NCBI GenBank assembly: GCA_964484795.1 | Contig: CAZAFN010000013.1 | Span: 1 to 42,459, forward strand | Source of the DNA: CAZAFN01 sp964484795 | GTDB lineage: Bacteria; Pseudomonadota; Alphaproteobacteria; Methylaequorales; Methylaequoraceae | Length of the DNA: 42,459 nucleotides | Direction: 5' to 3' | In this document: piece after piece, positions 1 to 8,345 of the stretch | How positions within the stretch are numbered: position 1 is the first letter of the stretch | Layout of the letters: each line of letters begins with the position of its first letter | Notes under the pieces: generated by a model | Seen by the model: only the letters and a program-made list of their open reading frames with translations | What the model was told of the DNA's origin: nothing | The model's database searches: none | Translations under genes and position numbers: made by a program

Positions 1-1
1 A

Positions 2-97
2 GTTAGTGATGTTGTAAATGAGGGCGATACTGTAAAAGTAAAAGTTATTGGAGTTGATGACAGAGGTAAGGTAAAATTAAGCATCAAAGATGTTTAA
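2..97 (+). CDS. pnp: Polynucleotide phosphorylase, C-terminal end (partial)
   Basis: Only the last 31 codons are in the window; the 5' end lies outside. The peptide carries the closing strands of an S1 RNA-binding domain (EGDTVKVKVIGVDDRGK followed by VKLSIK), the usual tail of PNPase, the phosphorolytic 3'-5' exoribonuclease of the degradosome. PNPases often continue for some residues after this motif, so the protein would end soon after its S1 domain. Another S1-domain protein such as ribosomal protein S1 is possible, because the catalytic domains cannot be seen. Confidence 0.6.
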   Translation, partial: VSDVVNEGDTVKVKVIGVDDRGKVKLSIKDV

Positions 98-121
98 TTT
101 TTTGTTTGCTGCTTTAGATAA

Positions 122-1522
122 ATGTTGAGTATGAATTCGCTAAAAATATCAGGGAAAGAGTCACTGCCACTTATTGAAGGCGGGAAAGGCATTGCTGTGA
201 GCAGTGGGGAAAGTTCTGGAGCGTGGGCAAAAGCAGGCGGAGTAGGCACATTTTCTGGAGTAAATGCCGATTCTTATGACGAGAATGGAAACTTAATCCC
301 TCAAGTTTATAAAGAAAAAACAAGGACTGGAAGACACCGTGAGTTGATAGATTTTTCAGTTTCAGGTGCCGTTGAACAGGCAAAAATAGCTAGGGATATA
401 GCAGGGAATGGCTCTCCAATACACATTAATATTTTGTGGGAGATGGCTGCAGCGGAAGAAATCTTGACCAAAACTTTAGAGAGAGCAGGAGATATTATAG
501 ATGGAGTCACTTGTGGTGCTGGAATGCCCTACAAATTATCAGAAATTGCAGCTCGGTTTGGAATTTATTATTATCCCATAGTTTCGTCGGCTAGGGCATT
601 CAATGCCTTATGGAAAAGATCATATCGCAAAACATCTAACTATCTTGGAGGTGTTGTTTATGAAGATCCATGGCTTGCTGGAGGACATAATGGTTTGTCA
701 AATAGTGAAGATCCTCTAGCTCCTCAACCTCCCTATCCCAGAGTAAAGGATCTAAGGTCTTTGATGAACCAATTCAATCTCCAAGACGTCCCAATAATTA
801 TGGCTGGAGGAGTTTGGAACTTAAGTGAGTGGTCGGACTGGATAAATAATCCTGAGATTGGGAAGATTGCTTTTCAGTTTGGTACAAGACCTTTGTTGAC
901 TAAAGAAAGTCCAATTCCAGATGATTGGAAAAAAAGACTTTTAACAATAAAAAAAGGAGATGTTTCGCTTCACAGGTTTAGCCCAACAGGTTTTTATTCA
1001 TCTGCTGTAAAAAATGATTTTCTTACAGAACTTGAAGAAAGATCTGAAAGGCAAACTCCGTATGTTAGAGAACAGACAAATGAGTTTAATGAAAAAATTG
1101 AAATAGGTTCAAGGAAAAGAACTTATTATGTAAAGCCCTCAGACAAATACAAGATTTTAGATTGGATAAAAAATGGTTTTGCAAAACCTATGACTACTCC
1201 AAACGACACATTGATTTGGGTAACTATAAAAAAAGCAAGACAAATAGTTAAAGATCAAATAGATTGCATGGGTTGTTTATCGTCGTGTTTATTTAGTAAT
1301 TGGTCACAAAATGAAAAAGGTACTACCGGAAAAAAAGCTGATCCAAGATCTTTTTGCATCCAGAAAACACTTCAGAGAATAAGCCATGGAATTTCATCTA
1401 TAGAGAATGAATTAATGTTTGCTGGTCATTCTGTCTACAGATTTGCATTAGACCCCTTTTATAAGGGAGGGTTTATCCCGAGAGTAAAGGAACTAGTTGA
1501 CAGAATAATGAAAGGATTGTAA
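122..1522 (+). CDS. Nitronate monooxygenase-like FMN oxidoreductase
   Basis: Predicted flavin-dependent TIM-barrel enzyme of the nitronate monooxygenase (2-nitropropane dioxygenase) family, which oxidises alkyl nitronates or acts as an NAD(P)H:flavin/quinone oxidoreductase. Family-like segments are an N-terminal glycine-rich strand (about residues 20-45), VTCGAGMP (about 128-135), AGGHNG with His189 at the usual catalytic-His place, IMAGGVWN (about 228-235) and FQFGTRPLLTKE (about 252-263). At 466 aa it is longer than the common 320-380 aa form. The C-terminal third has a Cys cluster, DCMGCLSSC (first Cys 382), of unknown role that could bind metal. There is no clear ribosome-binding site; ATG at 131 is an alternative start. 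Substrate cannot be deduced. Confidence 0.8.
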   Translation: MLSMNSLKISGKESLPLIEGGKGIAVSSGESSGAWAKAGGVGTFSGVNADSYDENGNLIPQVYKEKTRTGRHRELIDFSVSGAVEQAKIARDIAGNGSPIHINILWEMAAAEEILTKTLERAGDIIDGVTCGAGMPYKLSEIAARFGIYYYPIVSSARAFNALWKRSYRKTSNYLGGVVYEDPWLAGGHNGLSNSEDPLAPQPPYPRVKDLRSLMNQFNLQDVPIIMAGGVWNLSEWSDWINNPEIGKIAFQFGTRPLLTKESPIPDDWKKRLLTIKKGDVSLHRFSPTGFYSSAVKNDFLTELEERSERQTPYVREQTNEFNEKIEIGSRKRTYYVKPSDKYKILDWIKNGFAKPMTTPNDTLIWVTIKKARQIVKDQIDCMGCLSSCLFSNWSQNEKGTTGKKADPRSFCIQKTLQRISHGISSIENELMFAGHSVYRFALDPFYKGGFIPRVKELVDRIMKGL

Positions 1523-1550
1523 TCCTAAAATTTGAAATTAATTTTTTTGT

Positions 1551-1961
1551 ATGAAAGAAAACATTCACATTAAAAGAGCATTAGATTTGCTTAACAAGTC
1601 CAAACTCAAAAATACAAAACAAAGATTACGTTTGATAGAAATTCTTTTCAAAAATGGTAACTCGCATTTTACAGCTGAGCAAGTTTTTAGAGAGGCAAAA
1701 AAGGGAAATAAAATTTCCCTGGCAACTGTATATAATTGTCTCAATCAATTTGTAAGGAATAATATTATTAATGTGGTAAAATTGTCATCTGAAAAATTTT
1801 TTTTTGATACCAACATGAACTCTCATCACCACTTTTTTTGTACAAAAACTGGAGAACTCAAAGACATTCCATATTCAGATGTTGTAATATCAAAACTTCC
1901 AGATATTCCTAATAAAAAAAAAATTAAGTCAGTAGATATTGTCATAAATATTTCCGACTGA
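1551..1961 (+). CDS. irr: Fur-family regulator, Irr-like
   Basis: A 136-aa Fur-superfamily repressor. Residues 10-75 form the winged helix with recognition helix SLATVYNCLNQF (about 56-67). The dimerisation part carries three consecutive histidines (His92-94, NSHHHFF), followed by ELKDIP, the hallmark of the alphaproteobacterial iron-response regulator Irr, in which the HHH motif takes part in haem sensing. No CxxC structural zinc pair is seen and no N-terminal haem regulatory motif. It lies directly upstream of katG, with an Irr-box-like palindrome between them. A PerR-type peroxide sensor is the main alternative; the HHH motif and the operator favour Irr. Confidence 0.78.
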   Translation: MKENIHIKRALDLLNKSKLKNTKQRLRLIEILFKNGNSHFTAEQVFREAKKGNKISLATVYNCLNQFVRNNIINVVKLSSEKFFFDTNMNSHHHFFCTKTGELKDIPYSDVVISKLPDIPNKKKIKSVDIVINISD

Positions 1962-1988
1962 CTGCTTTTTTTAAGGACTCGCATATAT

Positions 1989-2005
1989 ATTAGAACAATT
2001 CTAAA
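1989..2005. promoter_or_regulatory. Irr-box (ICE-like) operator upstream of katG
   Basis: A perfect inverted repeat TTAGAA-CAA-TTCTAA (1990-2004) has the architecture known for the iron control element bound by Irr (TTTAGAA-N3-TTCTAAA); with flanking bases, 13 of 14 arm positions agree. It lies 7 bases upstream of a good -35 hexamer, centred about 51 bases before the inferred transcription start. It is between the Irr-like gene and katG. Binding itself is inference. Confidence 0.65.
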
Positions 2006-2011
2006 TTAAAG

Positions 2012-2041
2012 TTGACTGCAATAGTTAAAAATTTATATACT
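2012..2041 (+). promoter_or_regulatory. Predicted sigma70-type promoter of katG
   Basis: TTGACT (2012-2017) and TATACT (2036-2041) are separated by 18 bases, close to the housekeeping consensus. The predicted start, near 2048, leaves a leader of about 25 bases with GGAG (2061-2064) placed 8 bases before the katG ATG. The Irr-box-like palindrome abuts the -35 element. Confidence 0.6.
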
Positions 2042-2072
2042 AAAATATTAACTATTTAGTGGAGATAAATTA

Positions 2073-4208
2073 ATGGATGACTCGTCTAAGTGCCCTGTAA
2101 TGCATGGTTCTGCCACAACGAATAGCGGAGTTAGTACCGCAAATAGAGATTGGTGGCCAAATCAATTAAATATAAATATACTTCATCAACATGATAAAAG
2201 GTCAAGCCCTATGAGTTTGAGCTTTGACTACAGAGAAGAATTTAAAAAACTTGATTATTTTTCTTTAAAAAAAGACTTAACGCATTTGATGACAGATTCT
2301 CAGGACTGGTGGCCTGCTGATTACGGTCATTATGGTGCCTTTTTTATCCGTATGACTTGGCATGCTGCAGGAACTTATAGAACTTGGGATGGTCGTGGTG
2401 GTGGAGGTACAGGTGATCAGCGTTTTGCCCCTCTAAATAGTTGGCCAGATAATGGAAATTTGGATAAGGCACGTAGACTACTCTGGCCTATCAAACAAAA
2501 ATATGGAAACAGGATAAGTTGGGCAGATCTAATAATTTTGGCTGGAAATGTGGCTATTGAATCAATGGGAGGCAAGACATTTGGTTTTAGTGGGGGTCGT
2601 CCAGATATTTGGGCACCACCAGAAGATATTTATTGGGGAAGAGAAAATGAATGGTTGGCTAATAAGCGTTACACTGGAGAACGTGAGCTTGAAACACCAC
2701 TTGGTGCTGTTCAGATGGGTTTAATTTATGTTAACCCCCAAGGACCAGATGGAAACCCTGATCCCCTTGCAAGTGCCAAGGATATTCGAGAAACGTTTTC
2801 GCGTATGGCTATGAATGATGAAGAAACAGTTGCTCTTACAGCAGGAGGACATACTTTTGGAAAGGCACATGGCGCTGCTCCAGAGGATAATGTAGGCAAT
2901 GAACCAGAAGCTTCTAGCATTGAAGAAATGGGATTTGGATGGAAGAACTCATATGGTTCAGGAAAGGGCCGTGATGCGATTACAAGTGGGATAGAAGGTG
3001 CTTGGACTTCCAATCCAACAAAGTGGGATAATGGATATTTTGATATACTTTTTGGTTATGAATGGGAATTGGTTAAGAGTCCAGCTGGTGCTCACCAGTG
3101 GCACCCTATAGACCCTAAGGAAAAAGACCTTGCTCCTGATGTAGATGATCCTTCAAAACGAGTAATCACAATGATGACAACAGCTGATATGGCTATGCGC
3201 GAAGATCCAATTTACAAGAAAATTTCAAAGAGATATCATGAAAACCCGGATGAATTTGCAAATGCTTTTGCAAGAGCATGGTTTAAATTGCTTCATCGAG
3301 ATATGGGACCACGGTCTCGTTATATTGGTCCCGAGGTTCCAGATGAAGAACTTATCTGGCAAGATCCAATACCACCTGGAAATACTAAATATGATGTTGC
3401 AGAAGTAAAAAAGAGGATTATAGAATGTGGTTTAACAATTCAAGAGATGGTAGAAACTGCCTGGGCAAGTGCTTCCACATTCCGTGGTTCAGATATGAGA
3501 GGTGGTGCAAATGGTTCTAGGATTCGTTTAAGTCCACAAAAAGATTGGGAAGCCAACAAACCAAAACAACTTTCACGTGTGTTAAGTGTGCTTGAAGGAA
3601 TTGCATCAGATACTTCTGCATCAGTTGCTGACGTTATTGTGATAGCGGGTAATGTCGGTGTTGAACAAGCATCAGGAGAGAGTGTTCCGTTTACACCTGG
3701 TCGTGGAGATGCAACTCAAGAACAGACGGATGCAGAATCATTTGAGGTTCTTGAACCTCTAGCTGATGGTTTTCGAAATTTTCAAAAGAAAAATTTTACT
3801 ACAGCGAGTCCAGAGGAGATGCTACTTGATAAAGCGCAACTGCTAGGACTTACAGCACCCGAAATGACTGTTCTTGTAGGTGGTATGCGTTCTCTAGGGA
3901 TTAGTGCTGACGGCCATGGGATTTTTACAGATACACCAGGGAAATTGACTAATGACTTCTTTGTTAATTTGCTTGATATGGGAGTAGAGTGGAAACCAAA
4001 TGGGAAAAACACTTATGAATCAATAGATCGTTCCACAGGGGAAAAAGGAAAAACAGCTTCTAGAATTGATCTTGTTTTTGGTTCAAATTCTCAACTCAGA
4101 GCTATTGCAGAAGTCTACGCAGGTAGTGATTCGCAAAAAGATTTTGTTAAAGATTTTATATCTGCATGGAACAAGGTGATGAATCTTGACCGCTTTGACC
4201 TTGAGTGA
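2073..4208 (+). CDS. katG: Catalase-peroxidase KatG
   Basis: Bifunctional haem enzyme that breaks down hydrogen peroxide by catalase and peroxidase reactions. The 711-aa length is typical for the two-domain family. The distal haem pocket is intact (Arg93, Trp96, His97 in RMTWHAAGTYR), followed by the glycine-rich WDGRGGGGTGDQ. LIYVNPQGPDG supplies the Tyr of the Met-Tyr-Trp adduct and GGHTFGKAH the proximal haem His. The C-terminal half is the usual degenerate duplicate. The start is supported by GGAG 8 bases upstream and by a sigma70-like promoter. The Irr-type regulator and its box upstream suggest control by iron/haem or oxidative status. It has one of the clearest ribosome-binding sites in the window. 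Confidence 0.97.
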   Translation: MDDSSKCPVMHGSATTNSGVSTANRDWWPNQLNINILHQHDKRSSPMSLSFDYREEFKKLDYFSLKKDLTHLMTDSQDWWPADYGHYGAFFIRMTWHAAGTYRTWDGRGGGGTGDQRFAPLNSWPDNGNLDKARRLLWPIKQKYGNRISWADLIILAGNVAIESMGGKTFGFSGGRPDIWAPPEDIYWGRENEWLANKRYTGERELETPLGAVQMGLIYVNPQGPDGNPDPLASAKDIRETFSRMAMNDEETVALTAGGHTFGKAHGAAPEDNVGNEPEASSIEEMGFGWKNSYGSGKGRDAITSGIEGAWTSNPTKWDNGYFDILFGYEWELVKSPAGAHQWHPIDPKEKDLAPDVDDPSKRVITMMTTADMAMREDPIYKKISKRYHENPDEFANAFARAWFKLLHRDMGPRSRYIGPEVPDEELIWQDPIPPGNTKYDVAEVKKRIIECGLTIQEMVETAWASASTFRGSDMRGGANGSRIRLSPQKDWEANKPKQLSRVLSVLEGIASDTSASVADVIVIAGNVGVEQASGESVPFTPGRGDATQEQTDAESFEVLEPLADGFRNFQKKNFTTASPEEMLLDKAQLLGLTAPEMTVLVGGMRSLGISADGHGIFTDTPGKLTNDFFVNLLDMGVEWKPNGKNTYESIDRSTGEKGKTASRIDLVFGSNSQLRAIAEVYAGSDSQKDFVKDFISAWNKVMNLDRFDLE

Positions 4209-4252
4209 AGTTATTAATCTTCAAAATATAAGGCACAAAAATATTAATAAAA

Positions 4253-4266
4253 ATAACCAGGGTTAT
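4253..4266. repeat. Short inverted repeat between convergent genes
   Basis: ATAACC-AG-GGTTAT is a perfect 6-base palindrome with a 2-base centre, in the 82-base gap between the convergent katG and the SH3-domain gene. It is too short, and lacks a T-run, to be called a terminator with confidence. Nothing else is seen in this gap. Confidence 0.25.
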
Positions 4267-4290
4267 ATGAAAATTATAGATATTCTTCAT

Positions 4291-4767
4291 TTATTTCCCA
4301 CCCCAAAGGCTATTTTTTTTTACCCAACCTTTTATCTCAAGTCTTTCTATTTTACACCATTTTTTTCTACACTTTAAGACCTTGAAAATAATATGTTTTT
4401 TTGCAATTGCTAAAACTTTAGAACTTGAATCTGGAAATTTATGGATTTTTTCTTCCATAATTTTTAATATTCTATGATCTTTACTAGAAAGCTGACTACT
4501 TGCAATCCACCCATTTCTTCCTTCAAAATCAACTACTTGTTTCCAATTGTCTAATTCTCGAATTACCATAATCGGATAACCTTTGTGAAGAATCTTAAAC
4601 AATAAAAGATGATTTAATCCAGGCCCATTTCTCACATTAACCTCATTATATTTGGTTGTTAAAAAATTTTTTTTTTCCGAACTTAATAATTTTTTTGGTG
4701 TACTATTGACTAGCAAAATTGAAATGAAAAAAAGAAAATGAGATATGAATTTGAAAAAAACTACCAT
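4291..4767 (-). CDS. Secreted tandem bacterial SH3-domain protein
   Basis: A 158-aa protein with a hydrophobic N-terminal segment (about residues 5-20, FKFISHFLFFISILLV) that reads as a signal peptide. Two SH3-like repeats follow: NVRNGPG...GWIASSQL (about 45-100) and a second ending in GWVKKNSLWG. Bacterial SH3 domains of this kind act in the periplasm, often on cell wall or other ligands; the exact role is unknown. The start at 4767 overlaps the first 23 bases of the divergent hydroxyacid dehydrogenase. The frame stays open much further upstream, but that extension is only the antisense of the dehydrogenase. Alphaproteobacteria often carry this gene beside a glyoxylate/hydroxypyruvate reductase. 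Confidence 0.72.
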   Translation of the reverse strand: MVVFFKFISHFLFFISILLVNSTPKKLLSSEKKNFLTTKYNEVNVRNGPGLNHLLLFKILHKGYPIMVIRELDNWKQVVDFEGRNGWIASSQLSSKDHRILKIMEEKIHKFPDSSSKVLAIAKKHIIFKVLKCRKKWCKIERLEIKGWVKKNSLWGGK

Positions 4768-5725
4768 TCTTCTTACTAGAAAATTACCGGATAAAATAGA
4801 AGCACAATTAGAGAAAAGATTCACGGTAATACTTAATAATTCTGATAAAAAATATTCATATACTGAATTAAAAAAAAAAGTCGAAAATGTTGAAATATTG
4901 ATACCATGTATAAGTGATACCATTGATGCATCAATAATCAAAGCTGGCAAAAAGTTAAAACTCATAGCAAATTTTGGCAATGGTGTTGATAATCTCGATT
5001 TAATTACAGCTAAAGAAAGAAATATCTTAGTAACCAATACGCCTGATGTGCTTACAGAAGATACGGCGGATCTAGTTCTAACAATGGTTTTAATGATATG
5101 TAGACAAATAAGTGATGCACAAAAGAAAATAATTAATGGAAAATGGATGGGTTGGGGCCCCAATGAAACGCTTGGAGAAAGAATGAGTGGAAAAAAAATT
5201 GGTATAATAGGAATGGGCAGAATAGGTATGGCAGTTGCCAAAAGATCAAGAGTTTTAGGAATGCAAATCAACTACCACAATAGAAGAAGACTAAGTTCTA
5301 AAATTGAGAAAGAATTTAGAGCAAGATACTGGGAAAATTTGAATGATATGTTAAGTTATGTTGACATTTTAACGATTCATTGTCCCTTCACACCAGCAAC
5401 GTTTCACTTGCTATCAAGAAAAAAATTAAAACTTTTAAAAAAAAATTGCATAATAATTAATACTTCAAGAGGAGAAATTGTTGACGAACAAGAACTAGCC
5501 AATCTTTTGTTTAGAAAAAAAATTGCTGGAGCTGGTTTAGATGTGTTTGAACATGAGCCTCAAATTACTCCGAAACTTCTTGAATTAGACAATGTTTTGT
5601 TGTTGCCACATATTAGTTCAGCTACAAAAGAATCTAGAATTTCAATGGGCTTAAGAGTTTTAAAAAATGTAGAGTATTATTCTAAAGGAAAAAAACCTCC
5701 TGATTTAATTACTAAAAAGAATTAA
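4745..5725 (+). CDS. gyaR: D-2-hydroxyacid dehydrogenase (glyoxylate/hydroxypyruvate reductase type)
   Basis: NAD(P)-dependent reductase of the D-isomer 2-hydroxyacid dehydrogenase family, 326 aa, likely interconverting glyoxylate/glycolate or hydroxypyruvate/glycerate. The dinucleotide-binding motif is GMGRIG (about residues 157-162). The catalytic set is present: Arg in NTSRGEIVDE (about 240), Glu in DVFEHEP (about 268) and His in LLPHISSAT (about 290). NFGNGVDN is the usual substrate loop. The start overlaps the 5' end of the divergent SH3 gene. It ends 5 bases before the convergent moeB-like gene. The choice among glyoxylate, hydroxypyruvate and other 2-oxoacids is not settled by sequence. 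Confidence 0.85.
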   Translation: MNLKKTTILLTRKLPDKIEAQLEKRFTVILNNSDKKYSYTELKKKVENVEILIPCISDTIDASIIKAGKKLKLIANFGNGVDNLDLITAKERNILVTNTPDVLTEDTADLVLTMVLMICRQISDAQKKIINGKWMGWGPNETLGERMSGKKIGIIGMGRIGMAVAKRSRVLGMQINYHNRRRLSSKIEKEFRARYWENLNDMLSYVDILTIHCPFTPATFHLLSRKKLKLLKKNCIIINTSRGEIVDEQELANLLFRKKIAGAGLDVFEHEPQITPKLLELDNVLLLPHISSATKESRISMGLRVLKNVEYYSKGKKPPDLITKKN

Positions 5726-5730
5726 AATTC

Positions 5731-6495
5731 TTAATTTTTGGTAGAGCAAACTCTGCATTTTGGATTTTTTTTTGTTTTAATTATCTTAAATTTCCTGTTA
5801 AAGCAATCAAATAACATCAATTCTTTAAATATTTCGGTGTTATTTTTCAAAATTATGTTGATGGTTAAAATAGCTTGGATTATTCCACCTAAGCCCGCTA
5901 CAGGTGCTAAGATCCCCATTTGATCACAACTATTTTCCTCACTGTCTAGATTTTCTGGAAATATACATTCATAACATGGGTGGTCAGATTTTTCCCATGC
6001 AGATATAGCGAAGGCTTGAACATCAAAATTTTGTAATGCTGCCGAGATCAATATTTTTTTTTTTCTAAAACAAACTTTATTGATTAAATATCTCGTTTTG
6101 AAATTATCAGAACAATCAATGATCATTTTAAAATTTTTGAATATTTTAATGATATTTTTATCTTCAATTCTTAGATCTAAAGGTTCTATTTTTGCAGTCG
6201 GATTAATTTTTCTTAATCGTTCGGACAGAATTAGAGATTTTTTTTTCCCTATGTCACTTTCCATGAATAATGTTTGCCTATTTAGATTGCTTAACGAAAC
6301 ACTATCATCATCAATCAGCGTAATTTTTCCAATGCCACTCATCGCCAAATATTGTGAAACAGATGTTCCAAGTCCGCCACAACCAACGACAAGAATTGAA
6401 GAATTAGAAATTTTTTTTTGTCCTGCAAGACCAATCTTTTCAATTATAATTTGTCTTGAATATTTCTCTAAAAAATTTTCACTTAGTTTAACCAT
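5731..6495 (-). CDS. moeB: MoeB/ThiF-family E1-like adenylyltransferase
   Basis: E1-like enzyme that adenylates the C-terminal glycine of a ubiquitin-like sulfur carrier, as MoeB does for MoaD and ThiF for ThiS. It has 254 aa, with the nucleotide motif GCGGLG at residues 38-43, IDCSDNFKTRYLIN near 127-140, and two zinc CxxC pairs (CYEC about 174, CRVC at 247-250). It lies 3 bases after cysK in the same direction, itself overlapping an Rrf2 regulator gene. That context suggests work with cysteine synthesis or sulfur transfer rather than, or besides, molybdopterin. No carrier protein gene is visible in the window, so the partner is unknown. Confidence 0.85.
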   Translation of the reverse strand: MVKLSENFLEKYSRQIIIEKIGLAGQKKISNSSILVVGCGGLGTSVSQYLAMSGIGKITLIDDDSVSLSNLNRQTLFMESDIGKKKSLILSERLRKINPTAKIEPLDLRIEDKNIIKIFKNFKMIIDCSDNFKTRYLINKVCFRKKKILISAALQNFDVQAFAISAWEKSDHPCYECIFPENLDSEENSCDQMGILAPVAGLGGIIQAILTINIILKNNTEIFKELMLFDCFNRKFKIIKTKKNPKCRVCSTKN

Positions 6496-6498
6496 AGT

Positions 6499-7455
6499 CT
6501 AAATTTCAGAAAACAAACTTGTCGATAAATATCTTTCAGCAAATGATGGAATAATTATGACAGTGTTCTTATCCTTCATTTTTTTATCTTCATGCACTTC
6601 AATGGCCGCTGCTAGTACTGCACCAGAAGATATGCCAGCGGCTATTCCTTCACATTTAGCTAATTCTCTTGAGTAGGTAAATGCAGAATTATTACTAATA
6701 GATAAAACTTTATCAACTACATTGAGATTAAGAATTTCTGGAATAAAACCTGCCCCGATACCCTGAATTAAATGTGATCCTACTTCGCAACCACTTATAA
6801 CTGCTGAATCTTCAGGTTCTACAGCAATAATTTCAATATTTTTGTTTTTTTTTTTTAGAAACTCACCAACACCACTTATTGTACCGCCAGTTCCTACGCC
6901 TGCAATAAAACAGTCAATACTACCATTACAATCCTTCCAAATTTCTAATGCTGTTGTTTTAAAATGTATTGTTGAGTTTGCTAAATTCCTAAATTGATTA
7001 AGGATCACGCTATTGGTAATGTTGTTTTTAATTTCATTCGCTTTATCTATGGCTCCCTTCATTCCTAATTCTTTGGGTGTTAGAATTATTTCAGCGCCCA
7101 AAAAAATTAGCATTTTCTTTCTTTCCGAAGACATACTATCTGGCATTGTAAGTATGATTTTATATCCCCTAGCAGCACAGACAAAAGCTAATGCTATTCC
7201 AGTATTGCCCGAGGTTGCTTCGACAATAGTAGTATCCTTATTAATCATCCCTCTTTTTTCGGCATCATCAATCATTGCAACGCCAATTCTGTCTTTAACA
7301 GAACCTAGTGGATTAAAGTATTCAAGTTTTGCGATTATGTTTCCAGATATATTGAAGTGTTCTTTGATTTTATTTAACCTAACCATAGGTGTGTTCCCAA
7401 CAGTTTGATCTATTGAGTCAAATATTTGGTCTTTATTTTTTTTTTTAGATGACAA
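6499..7455 (-). CDS. cysK: Cysteine synthase (O-acetylserine sulfhydrylase)
   Basis: PLP enzyme that makes cysteine from O-acetylserine and sulfide. It has 318 aa, as usual for CysK. The PLP lysine is Lys54 in NPLGSVKDR, the substrate loop TSGNTG is at 81-86, the phosphate-binding GTGGTISGV is near 190, and the C-terminal ERYLSTSLF closely matches the family ending. The start codon lies inside the end of the rrf2-like gene (11-base overlap), and a moeB-like gene follows after 3 bases, so the three are probably cotranscribed. A CysM-type or cystathionine beta-synthase-like specificity is less likely. Confidence 0.92.
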   Translation of the reverse strand: MSSKKKNKDQIFDSIDQTVGNTPMVRLNKIKEHFNISGNIIAKLEYFNPLGSVKDRIGVAMIDDAEKRGMINKDTTIVEATSGNTGIALAFVCAARGYKIILTMPDSMSSERKKMLIFLGAEIILTPKELGMKGAIDKANEIKNNITNSVILNQFRNLANSTIHFKTTALEIWKDCNGSIDCFIAGVGTGGTISGVGEFLKKKNKNIEIIAVEPEDSAVISGCEVGSHLIQGIGAGFIPEILNLNVVDKVLSISNNSAFTYSRELAKCEGIAAGISSGAVLAAAIEVHEDKKMKDKNTVIIIPSFAERYLSTSLFSEI

Positions 7456-7888
7456 AATCTACTTTCTCTTCTGGAATCTTTTGAATTTTTTTGTGTTTTG
7501 CATTTTTGCAAATTTCATCGACAGTTATTCCATCAAAAAAATCAACACATTTTTTGTTTATTTCATCAAGTAAAGGTTCAATTACCTTTTTGGACAAGAT
7601 AGATTTATATTTTTCTGAAGTAGAATCATTTTCAGCAACGGATTTAATTATTTCTGACAATTTTATTCTTCTTCTTTCTTTTGCCAGTCTATAACCACCT
7701 TTTGGTCCTCTTGCTCCCACTAAAATACTATTTTTTACTAAGATTTGAAGTGTTTGTTCTAAATATCTCTTAGGAATGCCTTGTCTTTTAGCAATTTCAA
7801 CATTCTGTACGGGTTTTATACCTGAATTAAGTGCAATGTCTACAACTGCTTCAATGGCATAAATGACTTTCTTTTGAATTTTAAACAA
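7445..7888 (-). CDS. Rrf2-family regulator, probable cysteine-metabolism repressor
   Basis: A 147-aa winged-helix regulator of the Rrf2 family. The N-terminal helix-turn-helix and wing GPKGGYRLAK (about 61-70) are conserved. The three clustered cysteines that hold the iron-sulfur cluster of IscR are absent: the only cysteines are Cys114 and Cys127, outside that loop. It therefore resembles the cluster-free CymR group, which represses cysteine genes. Its 3' end overlaps the start of cysK, and dut ends 13 bases before its start, so it is likely read from the coaBC-dut side or from an internal promoter. Autoregulation and control of cysK is inference from position. Confidence 0.8.
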   Translation of the reverse strand: MFKIQKKVIYAIEAVVDIALNSGIKPVQNVEIAKRQGIPKRYLEQTLQILVKNSILVGARGPKGGYRLAKERRRIKLSEIIKSVAENDSTSEKYKSILSKKVIEPLLDEINKKCVDFFDGITVDEICKNAKHKKIQKIPEEKVDFVI

Positions 7889-7901
7889 TTTTCATTCCAA
7901 G

Positions 7902-8345
7902 CTACAAACCAGTAGAACCAAAACCTCCTGATCCTCTTTTTGTTTTTCTTAATTCAACAGTTTCCTTTAGCTCTACTTCCGGTAGTTGCATAAAAACCAA
8001 TTGAGCTATTCTCATTCCTTTCGAAATTAAAAAATTATTTTTACCGTGATTAATCAAGATTACACAAATTTCACCTCGATAGTCTGCGTCTATAGTACCA
8101 GGAGAATTCAAAACTGTTACAGAATTTTTAAGTGCAATGCCAGATCTTGGCCTAACCTGTGCTTCAAAATTTTTTGGCATTTCCAAAGAAAAACCACATG
8201 GTATCAGACTGGATTCATTAGACGGAAGTAGAGTGTCTTTTTTAATTGCAGCAACTAAGTCAAACCCAGCACTACCTATAGTAGCTTTTTTTAAGTTATA
8301 TAGGTTTTTACCATTAATTAATATTTTAAAAAAAATTTCATTCAT
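7902..8345 (-). CDS. dut: dUTP diphosphatase (dUTPase)
   Basis: Hydrolyses dUTP to dUMP, keeping uracil out of DNA and feeding thymidylate synthesis. The 147-aa trimeric dUTPase shows the family motifs in order: AGFDLVA (motif 1), RPRSGIALKN (motif 2), GTIDADYRGEI with the catalytic Asp (motif 3), RIAQLVFM (motif 4) and the mobile C-terminal arm RGSGGFGSTGL (motif 5). It overlaps the end of coaBC by 8 bases, the common alphaproteobacterial arrangement. Confidence 0.96.
   Translation of the reverse strand: MNEIFFKILINGKNLYNLKKATIGSAGFDLVAAIKKDTLLPSNESSLIPCGFSLEMPKNFEAQVRPRSGIALKNSVTVLNSPGTIDADYRGEICVILINHGKNNFLISKGMRIAQLVFMQLPEVELKETVELRKTKRGSGGFGSTGL

Noticed and set aside
4768..5271. Long open minus-strand extension of the SH3-domain gene
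   Set aside because: It is antisense to the well-conserved hydroxyacid dehydrogenase. The protein domains and signal peptide fit only the start at 4767.
6080..6502. 140-codon plus-strand open frame over the moeB-like gene
   Set aside because: Antisense to a conserved enzyme, and its hydrophobic content follows from the codons of the real gene.
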